From: CAZUZD01 sp964624465
GTDB lineage: Bacteria > Planctomycetota > Planctomycetia > Isosphaerales > Isosphaeraceae
Reading direction: 5' to 3'
Assembly: GCA_964624465.1 (NCBI GenBank)
Contig: CAZUZD010000354.1
Location: 1-6,199 of the forward strand
DNA length: 6,199 nt
A program made the translations under genes and the position numbers. The notes beneath the pieces are model-generated. The model was not told where the DNA came from. It did not search any database and saw only the letters and a list, made by a program, of their open reading frames with translations. This document shows, piece after piece, positions 1-5,199 of this stretch (the first letter of the stretch is position 1; each line of letters begins with the position of its first letter).

Positions 1-135
1 CAACGACCGCGCACAGCATCGCTCAAGGCTGCCGAGGTCCTGCGGCTCGGAATCGAGTGCCTCAGCCACTCGGACATCGCGCGTCGGCTGGAGATCGGCC
101 TCAGCTCGGTCCGGCGCATGCTGTCCGCTGGTTGA
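1..135 (+). CDS. Serine recombinase/resolvase, C-terminal HTH end (5' partial)
   Basis: The first frame is open from the window edge to a TGA at 133-135 and encodes 44 residues. They contain a helix-turn-helix of the kind that ends Tn3-type resolvases and invertases: SHSDIARRLEIGLSSVRRML follows a run resembling the usual lead-in (SLKAAEVLRLGIECL). In that family this C-terminal domain binds the recombination site, while the catalytic serine domain lies N-terminal and here would be outside the window. The match is by motif only. A transposase HTH of similar shape is possible but less likely, because the protein ends directly after the HTH, as resolvases do. Whether the upstream catalytic part is intact cannot be seen. 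Confidence 0.6.
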   Translation, partial: QRPRTASLKAAEVLRLGIECLSHSDIARRLEIGLSSVRRMLSAG

Positions 136-252
136 CGGTGAGTCGGCCTGCGCCCGGAGAGTTCAGTCGTCAAGGACGTCGATCACTGGAGAATGATGTC
201 TCCCGGATCGACGACGGGGGTGGCACCGGCCCGGGGCGGCTCGTCCAGATCC

Positions 253-621
253 TCATGCGTGCGAAGGAGGGACGGCGCTCGAGGGGGTCAGAGGGGCGGG
301 GGGGTACAGCGTGGAGGTGGTGCCGAGCTGATGAGCTCCCGCAAGGGCGGCCGGCGCCTGTTGGGCCACCTCGTCCGCCCCCACGGCAAGGCGCGTGACC
401 ACCACCTGTGGCTTCGGCGTCGGCGATTCCGACTGCTTCACAGCGCACTGGGGGTGGATGCCCGCCCGCGAATAGACCGATTCATGACAGACCGGGCAGC
501 GTCCCCTGGTGGAGACCGGCTTCTGGAGTTTGTGGTAATGGCTTGAAGTGTTCAGGATGGCCTTCCGGGTGAGTCGTTTACCGGGACGTTGCACCGGACC
601 CAATCCGATCCAATCAGGCAC
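253..621 (-). CDS. Small protein with CPVC...HPQC zinc-binding-like motif
   Basis: This is a 122-residue frame reading leftward from a GTG at 619-621. Residues 34-60 are the convincing part: LQKPVSTRGRCPVCHESVYS followed by RAGIHPQC. The CxxCH plus HPxC arrangement could hold one zinc ion in a minimal ribbon or knuckle. I recall similar short proteins in planctomycetes but know no function. The GTG overlaps the 3' end of the preceding gene (stop 614-616) and has no clear Shine-Dalgarno. A later start is plausible at the CTG 553-555, preceded by GGAAGG five bases upstream, which would give a protein beginning NTSSHYHKLQ and 100 residues long. The last 40 residues are rich in Ala, Pro, Ser and Thr and may be unstructured. 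A DNA- or RNA-binding role would be a guess. Confidence 0.5.
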   Translation of the reverse strand: MPDWIGLGPVQRPGKRLTRKAILNTSSHYHKLQKPVSTRGRCPVCHESVYSRAGIHPQCAVKQSESPTPKPQVVVTRLAVGADEVAQQAPAALAGAHQLGTTSTLYPPAPLTPSSAVPPSHA

Positions 622-949
622 GCCGATGAGCGGGAGGCTTCACGGCACGCCCGGCGACGGCGACCGAGCCCTCACCCTGCCGCAGCGGCTCCCAGCTCAG
701 TTGCAGCAGGGGCCGGCCCGAGGCGGAGTCGGAAATCCCGAGGTCGGAGACATCGGCCAGAACAACGAGAACGGAATCCCCTCCCTTGACGTAGGTGGGC
801 TGCCGACCCGAACGGGCGTGGGAGTGGGCAAACAGGACGGTGTCACCGGCGGCGAGCGTCTCGCCATCGGGCAAGGACACGATCGCCCGGCAGGTGCGAC
901 CACGCTCGACCTGCGAAATCTGTTCTTCGCCCGCAGGGAAGGTGTTCAT
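614..949 (-). CDS. Hypothetical protein, small beta-rich domain
   Basis: This 111-residue frame reads leftward from the ATG at 947-949, with GGAG six bases upstream. A GTG at 959-961 would add four residues, but the ribosome site lies after it, so the ATG is preferred. The protein starts MNTFPAGEEQISQVERGRTC. It continues with alternating hydrophobic stretches (AIVSLPDGETLAAGDTVLFA, then YVKGGDSVLVVLADVSDLGI) that suggest a small beta barrel. The pattern of a G-R-T segment, then a GDxVxF strand, then a VxVxDV strand is loosely like ASCH/PUA-type RNA-binding folds, but I cannot assign it. There is no signal peptide or membrane segment. Its stop overlaps the start of the downstream small Cys/His protein by 8 bases, which suggests co-translation as a two-gene unit. 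Codon third positions are strongly G/C, supporting real coding. Confidence 0.55.
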   Translation of the reverse strand: MNTFPAGEEQISQVERGRTCRAIVSLPDGETLAAGDTVLFAHSHARSGRQPTYVKGGDSVLVVLADVSDLGISDSASGRPLLQLSWEPLRQGEGSVAVAGRAVKPPAHRRA

Positions 950-1124
950 CAGGGGCTCCACAACGGGTCTGGGGTTTCGAACGACGCCGTTGTCGTCACG
1001 CGGGCTGTGGATGGAGCTTCGACCAAGAGAGGTGGGCCGGAACGCAGACTGAACGGCGAAGTTCAGGCTGGTCCGGTCCGGAGGATGTCTCAGGCTGGAA
1101 CGACTTGCGGACAGGGATACGTTG

Positions 1125-1141
1125 GTCCGGTTTCACCGGAC
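1125..1141 (-). terminator. Hairpin after the RRM gene, possible terminator
   Basis: A perfect 7-bp inverted repeat (GTCCGGT / ACCGGAC) with a 3-base loop lies about 40 bases past the stop of the RRM gene. It is not followed by a T-run on the minus strand, so it would be a weak or factor-assisted terminator, or a stabilising 3' stem-loop. Position and symmetry are seen; the role is inference. Confidence 0.35.
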
Positions 1142-1181
1142 TCCCGGAATCACTCCCTCCCGCAAACCGACCGCCGGTCGG

Positions 1182-1505
1182 TCAATAGCGGCTACCGCCA
1201 CCACCGTAGCCACCGCCACTGCCACCACCGTAGCCGCCGCCGCCACCGGTACGGGGCTCACGAGGCTTGGCTTCGTTGACGGTCAGGTTCCTGCCGTCGT
1301 GCTCACGGGTGTTGAGCCCCTGGATGGCCGCCTGGGCCTGATCCTCGGTGTCCATCTCCACGAACCCGAAGCCCTTCGACCGGTTCGTGTCCCGATCGAC
1401 GATGATCTGGGCGCTCTGGACCGTCCCGAAGGCCGTGAACAGCGCCTCCAAATCGGACTCGTTGACGTTGTAAGTGAGATTTCCGACGTACAGCTTCTTG
1501 GACAA
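1182..1505 (-). CDS. Glycine-rich single-RRM RNA-binding protein
   Basis: One RNA recognition motif of about 80 residues is followed by a short Gly/Tyr-rich tail. The RNP2 motif is LYVGNL near residues 5-10 and the RNP1 motif is KGFGFVEM near residues 44-51; the aromatic residues of both are the RNA-stacking positions known for RRMs. After the domain comes VNEAKPREPRTGGGGG and then GGY/GGS repeats ending in SRY, the layout of cyanobacterial and planctomycete Rbp proteins. They act on RNA in the cytoplasm and are often cold-inducible. The open frame reaches a TTG at 1509-1511, but GGAG directly abuts that codon. The TTG at 1503-1505 has GGAG six bases upstream and gives the family-typical start (M)SKKLYVGNL, so I use it: 107 residues. 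The leader contains a hairpin that might influence expression. No neighbour shares its direction closely enough to call an operon. Confidence 0.93.
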   Translation of the reverse strand: MSKKLYVGNLTYNVNESDLEALFTAFGTVQSAQIIVDRDTNRSKGFGFVEMDTEDQAQAAIQGLNTREHDGRNLTVNEAKPREPRTGGGGGYGGGSGGGYGGGGSRY

Positions 1506-1511
1506 GATCAA

Positions 1512-1515
1512 CTCC
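1512..1515 (-). promoter_or_regulatory. Shine-Dalgarno that decides the RRM start
   Basis: GGAG on the minus strand lies six bases before the TTG at 1503-1505 and zero bases before the TTG at 1509-1511. The spacing therefore favours the inner TTG as the true initiator of the RRM protein. Confidence 0.6.
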
Positions 1516-1565
1516 GAGGGAAAAACACCGACCCGCGGATTGGGCTCTCCGGGTCGAGGAGAAAG

Positions 1566-1584
1566 CGGGCTCAGGGCGAGCCCG
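1566..1584 (-). other. Hairpin in the leader of the RRM gene
   Basis: A perfect 7-bp inverted repeat (CGGGCTC / GAGCCCG) with a 5-base loop lies about 60 bases upstream of the RRM start. If the transcript begins near the AT-rich segment at 1664-1694, this stem sits inside the 5' untranslated region. Structured leaders are common in cold-regulated RNA-binding protein genes, but no regulatory role is shown here. Confidence 0.35.
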
Positions 1585-1647
1585 TCGGGCTTCGAACAGC
1601 GAGGGGGAGCAAAGGCCGGATCTGAAGGAACCAGCAGTGCGACTCGG

Positions 1648-1677
1648 TCGACAGCCCAACCATGTGAATCTTATACT
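1648..1677 (+). promoter_or_regulatory. Sigma70-like promoter candidate in an AT-rich island
   Basis: TCGACA at 1648-1653 and TATACT at 1672-1677 are each one base from the sigma70 consensus, 18 bases apart, in a short AT-rich island (about 1664-1694) of an otherwise GC-rich window. No intact plus-strand gene follows. The same island offers TATAAG on the minus strand (1670-1675), without a good -35, as a possible -10 for the RRM gene. Which strand, if either, is used cannot be settled. Confidence 0.25.
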
Positions 1678-1689
1678 AATTTCAACAAA

Positions 1690-2036
1690 TCGGTAGAGGT
1701 AATCCGCCCGGTCTCTGATCTGGCCTCGAGTGGAGTGGTCTCCTGGCACGTTGTCGGCGTCGAGGACACAGTCCCGGGAGCCCCGCTCCACACGGGCCTC
1801 GTCACGGTGCGGCCCACCCTGGACCTTCTGCCGGGGATGGGCCATCGCACCACCTCCTTCCGCATGCTGATCACCGGGTCCATCCGCCGCCCGATCGTTG
1901 CACAGCGACCGGTTGATCGAGATCGTGCTGAACCTGGCCGGTCTCGACAGGGTTTGCCATGGCGCAACAGGTCCCTGCCACCCTCCATCGCAGCCGGCCC
2001 GGCATCATGCGGCTGACGCCTTCCGGTTCCAGCCAG
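1690..2036. other. Stretch without a convincing gene
   Basis: Several frames stay open here on both strands because GC-rich DNA has few stops, but none shows a recognisable motif. The only strong signal is a near-perfect Shine-Dalgarno, AAGGAGGTG (minus strand, 1851-1859), five bases before an ATG at 1843-1845 that opens MAHPRQKV. The following frame gives no family match and runs on into the RRM gene in the wrong frame. The right part could include the decayed N-terminal portion of the IS630 relic that follows; I cannot align it. Confidence 0.4.
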
Positions 2037-2448
2037 GACATCGCCGCGGCCTGCCCGGCGACCGGAAGCAGCCACCGGGATCGTCAAGCCGCCTCGGGAT
2101 CCGCCGGTCATCAACGGGTTCCTGAACGAGTTCTCCACCCGACTGACCCCGGACGCCCACGCAATGCAGATCGGGGACGGGGCTGGGTTCCACATCAGCG
2201 GTTCGCTGCGGGTGCCGCCCAGCATGACGCTCGTGCGGATCTGGAACGACTCGCCGGAGTGGAACCCGATCGAAGCTCTGTGACACGACCTTCCGAGCGA
2301 CTCTTGGTCGAACCAGTCCCACGAGGACTGGGACACACTTCAAGGCGGCGGAGTGGACTGCCCTGCTCGCCGTCGGCATGGATGCCAAGCGGGTCTATTC
2401 AAGTTCTGCAGCCCAGGATCTCCAGGTCCAAAGACGTACGAGAGCGAG
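2037..2448 (+). pseudogene. IS630-family transposase relic (DDE region)
   Basis: Two frames together give the catalytic half of an IS630-type DDE transposase. From 2037, DIAAACPATGSS resembles the usual strand before the middle of the domain. The frame then changes, and from 2110 the reading INGFLNEFSTRLTPDAHAMQ is followed by IGDGAGFH, the second catalytic Asp region (Asp codon 2176-2178). It then reads SPEWNPIEAL, the P-x-x-NPIE block with the catalytic Glu. A TGA at 2281-2283 replaces the Trp that normally follows, and the same frame continues with HDL...SWSNQSHEDWDTL, again family-like, before fading near 2448. At least one frame shift, one nonsense change and loss of the N-terminal half make it non-functional. 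It differs from the IS630 copy at 4080-5198 and is not its simple duplicate. No terminal repeats were found around it. Confidence 0.7.
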
Positions 2449-2607
2449 ATGATCCGGATGACTCCAGCCAGTCCGAGCTTCGGGCCAGCTCGTGCTCTCG
2501 TGGCCTGACGTGTTCGGACTGCCGCCGATCCACAGGAACTCCACGGTCGCGTGGGGTTCTCCGAGCCAGGCCCGAAACTCGGCGAGGTCTCGAAGGATAT
2601 CGAGGCC
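2395..2607 (-). pseudogene. Unrecognised coding-like fragment
   Basis: One minus-strand frame reads as a plausible protein tail of about 70 residues: GLDILRDLAEFRAWLGEPHA, then TVEFLWIGG and SPNTSGHESTSW, up to a TAG at 2395-2397. Third codon positions are almost all G or C in the first half and become mixed toward the end, where it runs over the IS630 relic. The frame has no start codon: the only nearby ATG (2609-2611) is in another frame, so it looks like the remainder of a gene cut off at the end of the alkD pseudogene. I do not recognise the family. It could be chance coding bias. Confidence 0.3.
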
Positions 2608-2620
2608 ATTCTTTTGACCA

Positions 2621-3268
2621 CTGACGCTTGACCATCGCGGCCAACCACACCGGCACGTAGGGCGGGGGGCAGCCCCTGGACACCGGCCAGTCGCGGTACA
2701 GCCCGATTTTCTCGCCGATGGCGATGGCTTGCTCGCGGTGCTGGATGCCGATCGCTGCGAGCGTGTTGTTCATTGTCCGCTGCACCTCCGACACCGCCGT
2801 CGGCAGCTCCGCCTCGATGCGATCGAGCAGCGCGGGCAGGTCGAGGCCGCCGCCTTGGTTTACGCGGCTGGGCGCGAAGTGCCACCCCGCGCGGGCAGCC
2901 CTGCGATCCTTCGCCGTCATCCACTGCTCCAGCAGCGTCTCCCATCCGGGATACTCCGCGACGACATGGGAGTTCAGCCAAGCCGCCACCTGGGCGCAGG
3001 TGGTGGAGCGAGTCAGCGTGTCGAGCTCGTCGGCAGACAGGGATCGGGGCTCGATGATGAGAGTAGCGAGGAGCTAGGCCTCGACGTTACCGGTGTCCCA
3101 GAGCTGGAGCGCCACTTCGTGGTGCGTCCTGATCTTCCTGGCCAGCGCGCGGATGTCGCCGAGCTTCACCCCGGAGTGGTTGTCGGGCGCCCCGGCCTTC
3201 GTGTTGTGCTTATGCCGGGCGGAGTCTCCGAGGCCCCTGAGCTGTCAAACGACGTCGGGGACCGTTAT
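2621..3268 (-). pseudogene. AlkD-like DNA alkylation repair protein, broken by nonsense mutations
   Basis: One frame, read leftward, carries the whole family pattern over about 216 codons. It runs from QLRGLGDSARHKHNTKAGAP through SGVKLGDIRALARKI and ALQLWDTGNVEA to ATLIIEPRSLSADELD. It then reads LLDRIEAELPTAVSEVQ, RTMNNTLAAIGIQ, AIAIGEKIGLYRDWPVS and a close ending in MVKRQ. This is the HEAT-like DNA glycosylase family (COG4912/AlkD), which removes alkylated bases. The gene is disabled. A TGA at 3245-3247 precedes QLRGLG, a TAG at 3074-3076 interrupts after WDTGNVEA, and the expected start is ATA (3266-3268), nine bases after the purine-rich GAGGGGAGGGG. The stop after MVKRQ also seems lost, since the frame runs on to 2399. 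GCPPPYVPVW stands where relatives have GCTSPF-type residues, and a small in-frame deletion seems present before AIAIGEK. A GTG at 2987-2989 could restart the C-terminal half, but that would lack the N-terminal repeats. It lies 55 bases after msrB on the same strand. Confidence 0.8.
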
Positions 3269-3323
3269 TTCGGGTTGCCCCTCCCCTCATCCGGCCATAC
3301 CCCCATGGACCCGTCCGGGGCTG

Positions 3324-3872
3324 CTATTTGATCACAGCAGGCAGCGGGTTCCCTCCTGGATAGAATCGCATCGAGACAGAGTTCACACAGTGACGCGTGT
3401 TCTTCGCCGTGAACCTCTCGCCCACGAAGACGTGACCGAGATGGCCGCCGCAGTTCTTGCACAGGATCTCCGTGCGGTCACCATCGCTGTCGGGGACCTT
3501 TTCGACCGCCCCCTCGATCTCGGCGTCGAAGCTGGGCCATCCGCATTCGCTGGCGAACTTGTCGTCGGAGCGATAGAGCGGCGCGTTGCAACGGCGGCAG
3601 ACATAGGTGCCCCGCTCCTTGAGGTCGGTGTATTCGCCGGTGAACGGCATTTCCGTTCCCTTCCCGATGATCACCTGCCGCTCCTCGGCCGAGAGTGGGT
3701 TGTACTTCGAACCCGATGCAGCCAGACCCTCATTCCCGGACATGACGAGTTTTCCTGTGATGCGATGATTGGAAGAGTCGCCGGCCTTCGGGTCGGTGGG
3801 CTGGTCGCCACACCCAGCGAGGGCGAGGAAAATCAACCCGGCTGACGATCGCCATCGTTTGCTTCGTTGCAT
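3324..3872 (-). CDS. msrB: Peptide-methionine (R)-S-oxide reductase MsrB, lipoprotein form
   Basis: MsrB reduces the R epimer of methionine sulfoxide in oxidised proteins. The 182-residue product begins with a basic stretch (KRWR), a hydrophobic core and a lipobox, LALAGC with Cys21, so it should be exported and lipid-anchored and repair envelope proteins. The catalytic domain starts near residue 57 (YNPLSAEERQV). Zinc ligands are two CxxC pairs, Cys92/Cys95 (CRRC) and Cys138/Cys141 (CKNC). GWPSF is at 111-115 and GHVF at 146-149. The catalytic cysteine is Cys162 in RHCVNSVSMRF, and Cys110 just before GWPSF sits at the usual resolving position. All key residues are present and the length fits a domain plus leader. 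The start is an ATG with AGGA eight bases upstream. It lies between the pump gene with its IS and the alkD pseudogene, all on one strand. Electron supply for an exported MsrB is not encoded in the window. Confidence 0.95.
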   Translation of the reverse strand: MQRSKRWRSSAGLIFLALAGCGDQPTDPKAGDSSNHRITGKLVMSGNEGLAASGSKYNPLSAEERQVIIGKGTEMPFTGEYTDLKERGTYVCRRCNAPLYRSDDKFASECGWPSFDAEIEGAVEKVPDSDGDRTEILCKNCGGHLGHVFVGERFTAKNTRHCVNSVSMRFYPGGNPLPAVIK

Positions 3873-4078
3873 GAATCGGATCCTGCTGGGCCCGTCGGGT
3901 CATGCCGAGCAGTTTACCCGGTGATCGTCTGGAGCGAGATGGAGAATGGGCGATGGCCGAAATCTCCTGAACCGAGCCCTTGCAAGGCTTCCAACTGGTG
4001 GGCCTCAATCTCGATCATGGATCGTGTTCACAGTGGAACGGTACGGCGAGACTGTCTCCCCGGTCCGCTCCAGCGGTT

Positions 4079-4103
4079 ATTGACCCTCAGCCGGACAAAT
4101 TCA
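4079..4103 (+). repeat. Left terminal inverted repeat of the IS630 element
   Basis: Starting with ATTGACCCTCAGCCGGACAA, this 25-base sequence is the exact reverse complement of 5175-5199. The identity stops abruptly just inside both copies. The outermost two bases (AT) may belong to the target rather than the element. Confidence 0.9.
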
Positions 4104-5198
4104 GCAGAGGTCTGCCCCCCGTGGCCCAGGATTTGTCTCTCCGTCGGTCATGAGACCCCAAGGCAGCTCACAAGAACTCGAACGGCGCCGCAGACGCGCC
4201 GTCCTGGCCGTCCACGAAGGTGACGAGGTCGCTGACGTCGCTCGGATCTTCGGCGTCAGCGAGCGAGCCGTTCGCGGTTGGCTCGCCGCGGTCCGGGACC
4301 GGGGGGAGCAAGGCCTGGCTGCCAGACCGTATCCCGGCCCGAAGCCCCGCCTGAACCGCAACCAGCAGCGCCAGGTCCTCTCCTGGCTCAAGAAGCTCCC
4401 CTCCGCGTTCGGCTTCCCGACCGAGCTTTGGACTGCCCCGAGAATCGCCCACCTGATCAAGGAGCGGTTCGCCGTCGAGTACCACCCGCGATACGTCAAT
4501 GAGTGGCTGACGAAGCGGGGCATCACACCTCAGAATCCAGCCACCCAACCTCGCGAACGCAACGCCCGGCAGATTGCCGCCTGGCGGTCCCGGACCTGGC
4601 CACGGCTCAAGAAGGGGCAGCCGAGCAGGCACTCACCTCGTCCTGATCCACGAGAGCGGGGCATTCCTGGCGCCGCTGGTGCGGCGCACCCTCGCCCTAC
4701 GGGGCCGCACGCACATCATCAAGGTTCCAGGCCGCAAGCGGCAGAAGGTCGCGCTGATCGCGGCGCTCTCGGTCGCCCCGCAACGCGGCCGAATCGGGCT
4801 CTACTTCGGCACCTACCCAGGCAGTCACATCTCCCAGCATGAGGCAGCCGCCTTCATGCGGGATGTAATGCGGCAACTACGCGGCCAGGTGCACGTCGTC
4901 TGGGATCGCGGTAGCACGCAAAAGGGGGTTGCCATCCGGCGGCTGCACGCGGACTACCCGCGTCTGACAAGCCACTGGGTGCCGCCGTACGCCCCGAAGT
5001 TGAATCCGGTCGAGCACGTCTGGAACCACCTGAAGTACGGGGTTGGGGCGAACTATCTCCCGCCCAATCTCGAGGCGCTGGACCAGCACGCCTATCGTGT
5101 GCTCCTTGAGGCCGGTCGCGATGCGCAGAGAAAGCGGTCGTTCTTTCGCGCGGCGAAACTCAGCCTCGATCAGGTGAATTTGTCCGGCTGAGGGTCAA
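4080..5198 (+). mobile_element. IS630-family insertion sequence, about 1.12 kb
   Basis: The element is bounded by 25-bp perfect inverted repeats and filled by one IS630-type transposase reading frame pair, which is the size and layout of the family. IS630 elements insert at TA and duplicate it. The left end is preceded by TA (4078-4079), but the right end is followed by TC. If the ends are taken one base further in, AT flanks both sides (4079-4080 and 5198-5199). The exact border is therefore uncertain by one or two bases. The element sits between the 3' end of the pump gene and the upstream region of msrB. Confidence 0.88.
4150..5191 (+). pseudogene. IS630 transposase, split by a +1 frame change
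   Basis: The N-terminal part reads from the ATG at 4150 in frame 1: an HTH with VADVARIFGVSERAVRGWLA, a Pro-rich linker, then a winged-helix region (WTAPRIAHLIKERFAVEYHP). Near AAG AAG GGG C at 4609-4618 the sense passes to frame 2. There the DDE domain reads THLVLIHESG, ALRGRTHIIKVPGRKRQK, VHVVWDRGSTQKG and PPYAPKLNPVEHVWNHLKYG, ending at TGA 5189-5191. The two parts join to about 346 residues, the usual family length. The second catalytic Asp (codon 4904-4906) and the Glu (5012-5014) are present. The first site is His (CAC 4649-4651) where the family has Asp in a DESG motif. The frame change could be a lost G in the GGGG run or programmed frameshifting, which is known in some IS families. 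With the His change, an inactive copy is more likely. No good Shine-Dalgarno precedes the ATG. Confidence 0.8.
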
Positions 5199-5199
5199 T
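5175..5199 (-). repeat. Right terminal inverted repeat of the IS630 element
   Basis: This is the perfect partner of the left repeat. It contains the stop codon of the transposase (TGA 5189-5191, plus strand) and also the present stop codon of the pump gene (TGA on the minus strand, 5195-5197). The terminal repeat therefore ends two convergent reading frames. Confidence 0.9.

Noticed and set aside
1185..1250. Tandem short repeat suggestive of a microsatellite or CRISPR-like array
   Set aside because: It encodes the GGY/GGS tail of the RRM protein; the units are irregular multiples of codons with no spacers.
548..1279. Long plus-strand open frame (243 codons)
   Set aside because: It lies antisense to the two small genes and the Gly-repeat end of the RRM gene, is rich in Arg/His/Gly and has no domain. 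It is a shadow of GC-rich coding DNA.
1122..1625. Plus-strand open frame of 167 codons with Ala/Thr repeats
   Set aside because: It is the complement of the RRM gene; its Ala/Thr repeats are the reverse reading of the Gly/Tyr tail codons.
1671..2336. Minus-strand open frame of 221 codons
   Set aside because: It lies antisense to the IS630 relic. Its content has no recognisable pattern, while the opposite strand shows clear DDE motifs.
3093..3845. Plus-strand open frame of 250 codons
   Set aside because: It is antisense to msrB and the alkD pseudogene, both of which have family-defining motifs on the minus strand.
4065..4076. Small inverted repeat next to the left IS border as a possible terminator for the pump gene
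   Set aside because: It has only a 5-bp stem with a 2-base loop and no T-run, which is too weak to call.
4101..4632. Minus-strand open frames inside the IS element
   Set aside because: They mirror the transposase N-terminal half; no motif or ribosome site supports a gene on that strand.
4150..4842. Reading the first transposase frame as a complete 230-residue protein
   Set aside because: After about 4615 this frame gives Arg/Pro/His-rich nonsense, while the neighbouring frame gives the conserved DDE domain.
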